From Roseivivax halotolerans (GTDB lineage Bacteria > Pseudomonadota > Alphaproteobacteria > Rhodobacterales > Rhodobacteraceae), in assembly GCF_900115815.1 (NCBI RefSeq), contig NZ_FOXV01000012.1, positions 38,985 to 102,984 on the forward strand: 64,000 nt of DNA, given 5' to 3'. This document shows positions 17,167-25,391 of the stretch, in pieces; positions within the stretch are counted from its first letter, which is position 1, and every line of letters starts with the position of its first letter. Under the pieces are notes generated by a model. It saw only the letters and a program-made list of their open reading frames with translations, did no database searches and was not told the origin of the DNA. The translations under genes were made by a program, and so were the position numbers.

Positions 17167-18377
17167 CACATATTTCCTCCGCCCTGCCCTTCGCCCTCGC
17201 GGCGGCGCTGGCCTTGCCCGCCGCCGCGCAAGAGATCGACCCCGCCGATTGGGATGCCGTGAGCGATGCTGCGGACGGGCAAACCGTCTATTGGCATGCC
17301 TGGGGCGGCGACACCGCGACGAATGACTTCATCGCCTGGGTCGGCGAGCAGGTTGACGCTGAGTACGGCGTCACGCTTGAGCATGTGAAGCTATCCGATA
17401 CCGGCGATGCGGTGACGCGTGTCCTGTCCGAGAAGCAGGCGGGCCAGGATGAAGACGGAGCGGTCGATCTCATTTGGATCAACGGTCCCAACTTCGCCTC
17501 CATGAAAGAGGCGGAGCTGCTCTTCGGCCCGTTCGCCGAGGAGCTTCCGAATTGGCAATATGTCGATGTCGAGGGCAAGACGGTTCAGACCGACTTCACC
17601 GTGCCGACGGACGGCCTGGAAGCGCCTTGGGCGATGGCGCAAGTCGTCTTCATGTACGACACCGCCGACATGGAGGGCCCGTTGGCCTCTTCCGAGGCGA
17701 TCCTCGAATGGGCGAGCGCCAATCCGGGGCGCTTCACCTATCCCCAGCCGCCCGATTTCCTGGGCTCGACCTTCCTCAAGCAGACGCTGATCGAGCTGAC
17801 AGACGACAACGACACGCTGGCAACGCCGGTCGAAGAGGCGGATTTCCAGGAAGTCACCGCGCCGCTTTGGGATTATCTCGACGCGCTGACGCCGAACCTC
17901 TGGCGGCAGGGCCGCGCCTACCCGGCCTCCGGCCCGGCGCAGATCCAGCTTCTGGCCGATAACGAGATCGACCTCGCGGTGTCCTTCAGCCCCAACGAGG
18001 CCTCGCGCAACATCGCGCAGAACCAATTGCCCGACACGATCCGCACCTTCGTGCTGGAGGACGGCACGCTCGGCAATGCCTCCTTCGTGGCGATCCCGTA
18101 TAATTCGGGCTCCAAGGCGGGCGCGATGGTCGTCGCGAATTACCTGATGTCGCCCGAAGCGCAGGCGCGCGCGCAGGATCCCGAGGTTCTGGGCTACAAT
18201 ACGGTTCTCGCGATGGACAAGCTGAGCGAGGAGCAGCGCGCCGCCTTCGACGCGCTCGATCTCGGCATCGCGACGCTTTCGCCCGAAGAACTCGGCACCG
18301 TTCAGCCCGAGCCGCATCCGAGCTGGATGACGCGCATCACCGAGGAATGGATCGAGCGCTACGGCGTCGTCCAATAG
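17163..18377 (+). CDS. ynjB: ABC transporter substrate-binding protein, YnjB-like
   Basis: A 404-residue periplasmic binding protein. The signal peptide ends in LALPAAAQE near residue 20. The body has the family landmarks YWHAWGGD, VDLIWINGPNF and LEAPWAMAQVVFMYD of the YnjB/thiamine-like extracytoplasmic binding proteins. The start ATG 17163 is chosen because it gives a proper signal peptide and overlaps the ynjF stop as ATGA; the open frame extends to 17076 inside ynjF. Ligand unknown. Confidence 0.85.
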   Translation: MTHISSALPFALAAALALPAAAQEIDPADWDAVSDAADGQTVYWHAWGGDTATNDFIAWVGEQVDAEYGVTLEHVKLSDTGDAVTRVLSEKQAGQDEDGAVDLIWINGPNFASMKEAELLFGPFAEELPNWQYVDVEGKTVQTDFTVPTDGLEAPWAMAQVVFMYDTADMEGPLASSEAILEWASANPGRFTYPQPPDFLGSTFLKQTLIELTDDNDTLATPVEEADFQEVTAPLWDYLDALTPNLWRQGRAYPASGPAQIQLLADNEIDLAVSFSPNEASRNIAQNQLPDTIRTFVLEDGTLGNASFVAIPYNSGSKAGAMVVANYLMSPEAQARAQDPEVLGYNTVLAMDKLSEEQRAAFDALDLGIATLSPEELGTVQPEPHPSWMTRITEEWIERYGVVQ

Positions 18378-18384
18378 GCTAAAA

Positions 18385-20094
18385 GTGCGCGGCGGCACTC
18401 CCTCCGAAGCGGGTCTTTTCGCCGCCGCGCCCGCGCTCACCATGCTGGCGATGCTTGGCCCCGTCGCAGCGGGGCTCGCAGGCACGCTTCTTCCCGCCTT
18501 CGGCTATCTGCCGGCGGCGGGGATCTCCGGGTTCTCTCTTGCGCCTTTCGTGGATCTCTTCGATTGGCCCGGCCTCGGTCAGGCGATGCGGCTGTCGGTC
18601 ACGACCGGGCTTTTCGCGACCGCGCTTGCGCTGGCGGGGGTCACGCTGCTTTTCGCGGGCTGGTCGGGCACGCGCGCCTTCCGTGCGCTCGAGCGTCTCC
18701 TGTCGCCCCTTCTCTCCGTTCCGCACGCCGCGATGGCTTTCGGTCTCGCGTTCCTGATCGCGCCGTCGGGCTGGATCGCGCGCGGTCTCTCACCTTGGGC
18801 GACGGGATGGGAACGACCACCCGACATCCTGATCGTCCAGGACTCCCTCGGCATCACGATGACACTCGGGCTCGTCGCGAAAGAGATGCCGTTCCTGCTG
18901 CTGATGGGCCTTGCCGCGATGGGCCAGAGCGATGCGGCGCGGCGGATGCGCGTGGTGCAGGCGGCCGGATACGGACGGGTGACGGGATGGTTGAAGGCCG
19001 TCTTTCCGAGCATCTACGCGCAGATCCGGCTGCCGGTCTATGTCGTCCTCGCCTACTCCATGAGCGTCGTGGATGTCGCGCTGATCCTCGGCCCGTCGAC
19101 ACCCTCGCCACTATCGGTTCAGATCGTCCGCTGGATGAGCGATCCCGATCTCTCTATGCGGCTCGTGGCGTCCGCTGGCGCGCTGTTGCAGCTAGGTCTC
19201 GTCATCGGGGCGCTGGCGCTCTGGCGCGCAGGCGAGGCGCTGGTGGCTGTCCTCGGGCGGCGCTGGGTCATGCGCGGCGGGAGAGGCCGCGCGGCGGACC
19301 GGCTGTTCCGACCGCTCGGCGTCTTCGCGGGCAGCTTTTCGGCGGCCGTGATCCTTGGCGGCCTGGCCTGCCTCGCGGTCTGGTCCTTTGCCGGCTTCTG
19401 GGGCTTTCCCGACGCGCTGCCACAGGGATTTACCGCGCAGAACTGGATGCGGCACGGCCCAAGCGCGTGGGAGGCGACCGGGATCACCGCGCTCGTGGCT
19501 CTGATCGCGACCGGGATCGCCCTTCTTCTGTCCGTGGGCTGCCTCGAGGCCGAATACCGCAGGGGCCGCGCGATCAGCCCGACCGGGCTCTGGCTGGTGT
19601 ACCTGCCGCTCCTGGTGCCGCAAATCGCGTTCCTGCCGGGTCTGCAGACGCTCCTTCTGATCCTCGGTTACGGTGCGGGCACCGGGCCGGTCATCATCGG
19701 GCATCTCGTCTTCGTCCTGCCATACGTCTTCCTGTCGCTCGGCGATACGTGGCGCGCCTGGGATCCGCGGGCGGGAATCGTCGCGCGGGCGCTCGGGGCG
19801 AGCCCGCTTGGCGTTCTGCTCCGGGTCCGCCTGCCGATGCTGACGCGCCCGTTGCTGACGGCCGCCGCTGTTGGCATCGCGGTCAGCGTCGGGCAATACC
19901 TGCCGACCCTGCTGATCGGGGGCGGCCGCGTTTCGACGCTGACCACCGAAGCCGTCGCGCTCGCCTCGGGCGGGGACCGGCGGGCCATCGGCGTCTTCGG
20001 CGTGGCGCAAACGCTGGCGGTGATGGTTCCCTTTGCGGGCGCTCTCCTGATACCTGCCGTCTTGTGGCGCAATCGGCGGGGGATGCATGGCTGA
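18385..20094 (+). CDS. ynjC: ABC transporter permease, YnjC-like, two fused permease halves
   Basis: A 569-residue permease with about twelve hydrophobic segments arranged as two BPD_transp-like halves (first about 15-285, second about 305-565). EAA-loop-like sequences appear in each half (MRVVQAAGYGRVTGWLKAVFP and ARALGASPLGVLLRVRLP, both quoted in part). A single long chain supplying both permease units is the YnjC/ThiP arrangement. The start GTG 18385 lies seven bases after the binding-protein stop. It overlaps the ATPase gene by eight bases. Confidence 0.85.
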   Translation: MRGGTPSEAGLFAAAPALTMLAMLGPVAAGLAGTLLPAFGYLPAAGISGFSLAPFVDLFDWPGLGQAMRLSVTTGLFATALALAGVTLLFAGWSGTRAFRALERLLSPLLSVPHAAMAFGLAFLIAPSGWIARGLSPWATGWERPPDILIVQDSLGITMTLGLVAKEMPFLLLMGLAAMGQSDAARRMRVVQAAGYGRVTGWLKAVFPSIYAQIRLPVYVVLAYSMSVVDVALILGPSTPSPLSVQIVRWMSDPDLSMRLVASAGALLQLGLVIGALALWRAGEALVAVLGRRWVMRGGRGRAADRLFRPLGVFAGSFSAAVILGGLACLAVWSFAGFWGFPDALPQGFTAQNWMRHGPSAWEATGITALVALIATGIALLLSVGCLEAEYRRGRAISPTGLWLVYLPLLVPQIAFLPGLQTLLLILGYGAGTGPVIIGHLVFVLPYVFLSLGDTWRAWDPRAGIVARALGASPLGVLLRVRLPMLTRPLLTAAAVGIAVSVGQYLPTLLIGGGRVSTLTTEAVALASGGDRRAIGVFGVAQTLAVMVPFAGALLIPAVLWRNRRGMHG

Positions 20095-20728
20095 GGGCCT
20101 GACACTCGATAAGGTCGAGATCCTGCATGGAGACGCGCCGCTTGTCGCGCTCGACGCGCATATCGGCCCCGGCGAGGTGCTGAGCGTCATGGGGCCGTCT
20201 GGTATCGGCAAGTCGACGCTGCTGTCGCTCGTGACCGGCACGCTCGCGCCCGCGTTCAGGCACAAGGGCCGCGTGCGGCTCGACGGGCAGGACATCACGC
20301 GCGTTGCGCCCGAGGCCCGGCGGATCGGCATTCTTTTCCAGGACGACCTCCTCTTCCCACACCTTTCGGTCGGCGAGAACCTGGCCTTCGGCCTCTCCCG
20401 CGGTGGCAGCCGGACAGAGCGTCGCGCACGGATCGAGGAGGGGCTGGCGGAGATCGGACTTGAGGGTTTCGCCAATCGCGATCCCGCGACGCTCTCGGGC
20501 GGACAGAAAGCGCGGGTCGCGCTGATGCGGATGCTGCTGGCCGAGCCGCGCGCATTATTGCTCGACGAGGCGTTCTCGGGCCTCGATGCCGAACGTCGCG
20601 ACCAGATGCGCAAGCTCGTCTTCGAGCGGGCGGAGCGGTGTCGCCTCCCGGTTCTCATGGTCACCCATGATCGCGCCGATGCAGAGGCGGCGCGCGGACG
20701 GGTTGTCGAGCTCGGAGCCCGCGCGTAG
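20087..20728 (+). CDS. ynjD: ABC transporter ATP-binding protein, YnjD-like
   Basis: A 213-residue ATPase with Walker A MGPSGIGKST (about residues 42-51), Q-loop ILFQDD, signature LSGGQKARVALMRML, Walker B ALLLDEAF and an H-loop VTHDRADA. It powers the importer formed with the two preceding genes. It overlaps the permease gene, so the operon 16543-20728 is tightly coupled. Confidence 0.87.
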   Translation: MAEGLTLDKVEILHGDAPLVALDAHIGPGEVLSVMGPSGIGKSTLLSLVTGTLAPAFRHKGRVRLDGQDITRVAPEARRIGILFQDDLLFPHLSVGENLAFGLSRGGSRTERRARIEEGLAEIGLEGFANRDPATLSGGQKARVALMRMLLAEPRALLLDEAFSGLDAERRDQMRKLVFERAERCRLPVLMVTHDRADAEAARGRVVELGARA

Positions 20729-20758
20729 CGTCTTCCGACACGACCGGAGCCTCACGCC

Positions 20759-21115
20759 ATGATCCGCAACATCGCGATCCTGCTCGCCTTTCAACTGGCC
20801 GGCGAAACGCTCGCCCGTGGCTTCGGTCTCGCGGTGCCGGGCCCGGTGATCGGCCTCGGCGGGCTGTTCGCCGCGCTCCTGTTCCTGCCGAAGCTGGCAG
20901 AGGCGATGCGGCCAACCGCAGAGGGATTGCTGGCGCATCTGTCGCTGCTCTTCGTGCCCGCCGGCGTCGGCGTCACCGCTCACCTCGCGACCTTCGCCGA
21001 GAACGGGCTCGCGCTTGCCACGGCGCTTGTCGGCTCGACGGTGCTGGCGATCCTCGCAGGCGTCGGCGCCTTCCGTCTGACCGCGCGGCTCACCGGGGGC
21101 GATGTCGATGAATGA
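20759..21115 (+). CDS. lrgA: CidA/LrgA family holin-like membrane protein
   Basis: A 118-residue protein with four hydrophobic segments and the LrgA features LAVPGPVIG and LLFVPAGVGV. LrgA/CidA proteins influence murein hydrolase export or carbon metabolite transport; the role in alphaproteobacteria is not settled. Its last 14 bases overlap lrgB, the usual partner. Confidence 0.85.
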   Translation: MIRNIAILLAFQLAGETLARGFGLAVPGPVIGLGGLFAALLFLPKLAEAMRPTAEGLLAHLSLLFVPAGVGVTAHLATFAENGLALATALVGSTVLAILAGVGAFRLTARLTGGDVDE

Positions 21116-21824
21116 CCCGTTCGAGCTCTGGTCGTATCTCGCGCAAGAGCCCCTTCTGTGGCTCACCGTGACGCTGGTCGCTTACGTGGCAGCCGACCGG
21201 ATCGCCGAGGCCGCGCATCGCCACCCGCTCGCCAATCCCGTGCTGATCGCCATCGTGCTGATCGCGGTCGTGCTCGGCCTCAGCGGGACGCCCTACCCCA
21301 CCTATTTCGAAGGCGCGCAGTTCGTGCATTTCATGCTTGGTCCGGCCACGGTTGCGCTTGCGGTCCCGCTTCACGCCAATCTCGGGCGGGTGAAGCGCAC
21401 GCTTCTGCCAATGATGGTGGCGCTTGTCGCGGGATCGCTGACGGCGATCCTGTCGGCACTCGGCATCGCCTGGGCGATGGGGGTCAGGGGCGAGACGCTG
21501 CTGTCCCTTGCGCCAAAATCGGCGACCGCGCCCGTCGCGCTTGGTGTGTCGGAGGCGGTGGGCGGCGAGCCGACGCTGACGGCGGTCCTGGTGATCCTCA
21601 CGGGCATCACCGGGGCCATCGTCGCAACGCCGATGCTGAACGCGCTTCGGATCACCGACTGGCGCGCGCGGGGCTTCGCCGTCGGGCTTGCCGCGCACGG
21701 GATCGGGACGGCCCATGCGTTCCGCGTGAACTCCACGGCAGGGGCGTTCTCGGGAATCGGCATGGGCCTCAACGCGATCCTGACCGCGCTCCTGGCTCCG
21801 CTTGTCGTGGGCCTGCTCTTCTGA
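21102..21824 (+). CDS. lrgB: CidB/LrgB family membrane protein
   Basis: A 240-residue polytopic protein with the LrgB signatures FMLGPATVALAVPLH, LAPKSATAPVAL and AAHGIGTAHAF. It pairs with LrgA. Two in-frame ATGs exist at 21102 and 21108; either gives a normal protein. It ends seven bases before the convergent small secreted protein gene, with no obvious hairpin between them. Confidence 0.87.
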   Translation: MSMNDPFELWSYLAQEPLLWLTVTLVAYVAADRIAEAAHRHPLANPVLIAIVLIAVVLGLSGTPYPTYFEGAQFVHFMLGPATVALAVPLHANLGRVKRTLLPMMVALVAGSLTAILSALGIAWAMGVRGETLLSLAPKSATAPVALGVSEAVGGEPTLTAVLVILTGITGAIVATPMLNALRITDWRARGFAVGLAAHGIGTAHAFRVNSTAGAFSGIGMGLNAILTALLAPLVVGLLF

Positions 21825-21831
21825 GCGACGT

Positions 21832-22260
21832 CTACTGGATCGTGATCTGGACGCGCTGGCTGTCTTCCGTCGAGCCGGGGATCTTCAGCTCATAGGTGCC
21901 GGGCTTGATCGCGACGAACTCGATTTCCATCGTGCCGGCCTCATCGAACTCGACGGATTCGATCCCGAAGGGCCGGATCTCGAGCCCGTTCACCACGACC
22001 TCGTTGACCCAGACCGCACGGAAGAACTCGGCCCCCGTCAGCGCCAGCTCGGCAGAGCCATCCGCCTCGATCTCCATCTCGTAGACCATGCCGGAATTCA
22101 GCGTGATCGGACCTTCCGCGATGGGCTCGCCAACAACGAGTTGCAACTCGGGCATCTCGCCTCTGTTGTCATTGGAAAGAATGCCGGCAAAACCATAGTT
22201 CTGTGCGAAGCCCGCGCTCGCGGTGAGGCACAGGGCCGTAGCCGTCAGAATGTGTTTCAA
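21832..22260 (-). CDS. Small secreted beta-rich protein in ABC operon
   Basis: A 142-residue protein with a clear signal peptide (MKHILTATALCLTASAGFAQ). The mature part alternates hydrophobic and acidic residues in a way typical of a beta sandwich, and its ending (GTYELKIPGSTEDSQRVQITI) resembles the last strands of cupredoxins, but it has no Cys and none of the His/Met ligands needed to bind copper. Its ATG overlaps the stop of the ATPase gene (22257-22260), so it is cotranslated with the ABC transporter and probably works with it in the periplasm. No function can be named. Confidence 0.7.
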   Translation of the reverse strand: MKHILTATALCLTASAGFAQNYGFAGILSNDNRGEMPELQLVVGEPIAEGPITLNSGMVYEMEIEADGSAELALTGAEFFRAVWVNEVVVNGLEIRPFGIESVEFDEAGTMEIEFVAIKPGTYELKIPGSTEDSQRVQITIQ

Positions 22261-22880
22261 GGGTTCACTCCTTTGATGGGCACCGCATGCGGCGCGAGGG
22301 TTGCGGGACTGCCCCGCAGGCTGAGAATCCGGGTCGCAAGGCGCCGTGCCTCGGTTTCCGAATGGGTCACGAAGAGCGTCGCCGGGCGCGCCTCCTTGAT
22401 GAGAGCCTCGGTCAGCGCGATCATCGTTTCGGCTGTCTCGGGATCGAGAGAGACGAACGGCTCGTCGAGGATCAGAAGCTCGGGCCGTCCGGCGAACGCA
22501 CGGGCGAGCGCCAGACGCCGCTGCTGGCCGAGGGACAGTTGGCCCGGAAAGTCGCCCGCCTTTTCAGCCAACCCCACCCTGGCGAGCGCAGCGTCGGCTT
22601 CAGCGCGTGTAAGACCCGGATGGACAAGCGTCAGGTTCTCGCGCGCGCTGCGCCACGGCAGAAGGGTCGGCTCCTGAAAGACCATCGCGATGCGGGCGGG
22701 GGTATCGACGCGGCCCGCGAATTCCTTGTCGATTCCCGCGACGATCCGCAGGAGCGTCGACTTGCCGATGCCCGAGGGGCCGGTGATCGCAACGGTCTCT
22801 GCGGGCGCCACCTCGAAGGCGACGTGCGAGAGAACCGGCAGGCGTCCGAAGCGCTTCTCTTTGATCTCGACGCGGATCAT
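22257..22880 (-). CDS. NitT/TauT-type ABC transporter ATP-binding protein
   Basis: A 207-residue ATPase with Walker A TGPSGIGKST, Q-loop MVFQEPTLLPW, signature SLGQQRRLALARAF and Walker B LLILDEPFVSLD. The start ATG 22880 overlaps the permease stop as ATGA; the open frame continues to 23153 but those codons are out of frame with the real permease gene and unlike protein. It is the energising subunit of the permease/binding protein encoded upstream. Substrate unknown. Confidence 0.86.
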   Translation of the reverse strand: MIRVEIKEKRFGRLPVLSHVAFEVAPAETVAITGPSGIGKSTLLRIVAGIDKEFAGRVDTPARIAMVFQEPTLLPWRSARENLTLVHPGLTRAEADAALARVGLAEKAGDFPGQLSLGQQRRLALARAFAGRPELLILDEPFVSLDPETAETMIALTEALIKEARPATLFVTHSETEARRLATRILSLRGSPATLAPHAVPIKGVNP

Positions 22881-23626
22881 GCCGTCCGCCAGCGGCGCAC
22901 GCGCCGTTCCCAGGGTTGCAGGATCGCCCATTCCACGGCCAGCATGATCGCGATGAACGAGAGCGCGTAGACCAGCACCATCGTCACGTCGAAAAGCTGG
23001 AAATACATGTGGATCTTGAAGCCAATGCCCGACGAGCGGCCCAGAAACTCCACCACGAGGACAATCTTCCAGATCACCGCGACGCCCGATCGCGCCGCGC
23101 CAGCGATAAAGGGCGCAAGCTGGGGCAGGGTCACATGGGTGAGCCGCGTCCACCAGGACATCCGGTAGACCCGCGCCATCGCGTCAAGCTCGGGCGAGAC
23201 CGCCCGTGCGCCTTCGCGTATGACCGTGGTGACATTCGGCACCTTGTTGAGCGTGACAGCGAGGATCGCCGCGGTCTCGTTGAGGCCGATCCAGAGATAG
23301 CACAGCACGATCAGAACGAGCGCCGGCAGGTTCAGGAACACGACAAGCCAGGGATCGAGCCAACGGTTAAGCCGTTCTGACCGCCCCATCGCGAGACCGA
23401 GCGCCAGGCCCAGACCCATCGCCAGCAGAAAGGCCCAGGCGACGCGCACCAGCGTCTGACCGAGGTGGTAAAGCAGATCACCGGAGGCCAGTTCCCGCAG
23501 GAATGGCGCGATCAATGCGCCCGGCTCCGGCAAGATCGTCGGATCGGCGGTCAGGAGCGCCGCCGCCCACCAGAACAGGATGAGGCCCGCGAGCGATATG
23601 CCGGTGACAACGCGGCTGTCGGTCAT
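22877..23626 (-). CDS. NitT/TauT-type ABC transporter permease
   Basis: A 249-residue inner membrane permease with about six hydrophobic segments and an EAA-type loop (DAMARVYRMSWWTRLTHVTLP). The RSSGIGFKIH segment near the end is typical of the SsuC/TauC family. ATG 23626 is chosen over upstream codons because it begins just before the first transmembrane helix and lies 16 bases after the binding-protein stop. Confidence 0.85.
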   Translation of the reverse strand: MTDSRVVTGISLAGLILFWWAAALLTADPTILPEPGALIAPFLRELASGDLLYHLGQTLVRVAWAFLLAMGLGLALGLAMGRSERLNRWLDPWLVVFLNLPALVLIVLCYLWIGLNETAAILAVTLNKVPNVTTVIREGARAVSPELDAMARVYRMSWWTRLTHVTLPQLAPFIAGAARSGVAVIWKIVLVVEFLGRSSGIGFKIHMYFQLFDVTMVLVYALSFIAIMLAVEWAILQPWERRVRRWRTA

Positions 23627-23642
23627 CGGACCCGCCCCTATC

Positions 23643-24617
23643 TTACTCGACCTCGGCGAAGAGCCCGTCCGGCACGCTCGTTGCTTCGCCCACAAGCTCC
23701 GCACCGCCGAGATCGTTCATCAGCGCGAGAAACACGCTCGCGCCTTCGGGGTCGACAGGTCCGCGCTCGGGCGTGCCGGCCAGCCAATCGGCTTTCAGAA
23801 GCTCGAATTGCGCGTCCGTTGACGCGTTCATCATCGGGCGGATCGTCTCCCAGGCTGCGGGATCGCTGGCCAGAAGGTCCTTCGCATCGCGCGACGCGTC
23901 GTAGAAAGCCTGCGCCAGCCCGGGATTATCCTCAAGGAAGTCCGCCTTGAAATAATAGCCCAGGAGCGGCGTTTCGGGGTCGAGACCAAGCTCGGTCGCG
24001 GCGGTCTCGACCGAGATGAGCTCGCGCATGCCGCCGGCCTTCATCTTCGCCAGGAAGTGCCAGAAGTTGATCGCGCCGGCATAATCGCCGCCGAGCCCGG
24101 ATTTGAAGATGAGCGGCGGCGCGCCGTAGACCTGTTCGGTCTCCGCGGCGAGGTCGAGTCCGTATTCCTGCGACGCATAGGCCCTCAGGATCAGCCAGGA
24201 CTTGTCGAGCGGGCCACCGGCGATTCCGATGCTGCCCCCCGCGAGATCCTGAAGCGTCTCGGCGTTCGAGCCTTCCGGGACAACCAGGCTGCCCACGGCT
24301 TTCGAGTAGGGGACGACGACGTAATCCTTGCCCGCCGCACGTTGCCGCGCGACCCAGATCCAGTCCGCCACGGCCATATCTGCCTCGGCGCCTTCCACCG
24401 CGACGCGGGTCGCGCCGTTATCGGCATAGCCCTGAACATCGAGGACGAAGCCATGCTTCTCGTCGAGGCCGTTCTCGGCGATCGTCGCGAGTTCCCAATT
24501 GACCGTGCCGATCTCGAGAACGGCTGCGCGGACGGTGGGCAGATCCTGAGCGAGGCTGGCCGATGCCGTAACGGTAACGGCCACCGCCGCCGCGAGGCGG
24601 GTGACGTGATAGATCAT
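23643..24617 (-). CDS. NitT/TauT-type ABC transporter substrate-binding protein
   Basis: A 324-residue periplasmic binding protein with signal peptide (MIYHVTRLAAAVAVTVTASA, cleaved near SLAQ). The body has the SsuA/NMT1-like elements RVAVEGAEADMAVADW and GSIGIAGGPLDKSWL. The start ATG 24617 follows a strong GGGAGG, six bases away. It is the first gene of a four-gene operon (binding protein, permease, ATPase, small secreted protein). Related systems take up aliphatic sulfonates, nitrate or pyrimidines; this one cannot be assigned. Confidence 0.85.
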   Translation of the reverse strand: MIYHVTRLAAAVAVTVTASASLAQDLPTVRAAVLEIGTVNWELATIAENGLDEKHGFVLDVQGYADNGATRVAVEGAEADMAVADWIWVARQRAAGKDYVVVPYSKAVGSLVVPEGSNAETLQDLAGGSIGIAGGPLDKSWLILRAYASQEYGLDLAAETEQVYGAPPLIFKSGLGGDYAGAINFWHFLAKMKAGGMRELISVETAATELGLDPETPLLGYYFKADFLEDNPGLAQAFYDASRDAKDLLASDPAAWETIRPMMNASTDAQFELLKADWLAGTPERGPVDPEGASVFLALMNDLGGAELVGEATSVPDGLFAEVE

Positions 24618-24729
24618 GATGTTCCTCCCATTCCGACACTTAGCGCCGGTCTCCGCCACAGTGTGGCAGAGGGCGGGAGCCGTGGAACCGCTACTTTCGG
24701 GTGAGAGATCGGAGCGCCCATAAAGGAAA

Positions 24730-24757
24730 CGCCCGGCTGCCGAACGGCAACCGGGCG
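24730..24757 (-). terminator. Rho-independent terminator after cytochrome c gene
   Basis: A near-perfect hairpin, CGCCCGGCTGCCG (24730-24742) against CGGCAACCGGGCG (24745-24757) with one mismatch and an AA loop. On the minus strand it is followed by TTTCCTTTA. It sits 25 bases downstream of the cytochrome c stop and upstream of the ABC operon, so the two are separate units. Confidence 0.8.
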
Positions 24758-24781
24758 CGAAAGACCTGACAGATCAGGCGC

Positions 24782-25222
24782 TTATTCGGAGGTCGTGCCA
24801 TCCGCGTTGTATTGCGCGAGATAGGCGATCACATCGGCGCGCTCTTCTTCCTTGCGAAGACCGGCAAAGGACATCTTGGTGCCCGGAGCCCATTCGCGCG
24901 GGTTCTCGAGGAACGCGTTGAGGTTCTCGGGCGTCCAGACTTCGCCAGCTTCGCCCTTCTCCACCAGTGCATCTGAGTAATTGAAGTCCTCGAGCGCGGC
25001 GATCTCACGGCCGATGATGCCGTTTTGCTGCGGGCCGACACGGTTCTGTGCGTCCTCGCCGACCATGTGGCAGGCTTGGCACTTGCGGTAAACGCGCTCG
25101 CCCGCTTCGGCATCGCCGGTGATCTCGTATTCCTGATCTCCGCCCGCTGCATCATCCTGAGCGAGCGCAAAACCCGCGGGCAGGATGACAAGAGCACTTG
25201 CGGCAAGAAGTTTGTTCAGCAT
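24782..25222 (-). CDS. Soluble class I cytochrome c (c2/c550 type)
   Basis: A 146-residue periplasmic electron carrier. A signal peptide (LPAGFALAQ) precedes a mature protein with one haem site, Cys-Gln-Ala-Cys-His, and a distal methionine in PGTKMSFAGL. Length and layout match the large cytochromes c2/c550 of Paracoccus and Rhodobacter, which carry electrons from the bc1 complex to oxidases or to peroxidase. GAGGA precedes ATG 25222. It stands alone between a terminator and a 169-base upstream gap. Confidence 0.9.
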   Translation of the reverse strand: MLNKLLAASALVILPAGFALAQDDAAGGDQEYEITGDAEAGERVYRKCQACHMVGEDAQNRVGPQQNGIIGREIAALEDFNYSDALVEKGEAGEVWTPENLNAFLENPREWAPGTKMSFAGLRKEEERADVIAYLAQYNADGTTSE

Positions 25223-25391
25223 GGATCTTTATTCCTCGTTCATTCGACGGGAGTCCGATGGCACGTCTTTCTCGGCCCCGACGTGTGAGCCTCGTACGAT
25301 CGGATCGTCCCTCCTCCGATTCTCGTAATCGCTACACTAGCGCGTGTTCGGGATTTGACCATGCCTCCAAGGTGCTAAGCGAAAACTCGTC

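Noticed and set aside
21832..22260. Small secreted protein as a true copper cupredoxin
   Set aside because: It has no mature cysteine or histidine ligands for a type 1 copper site.
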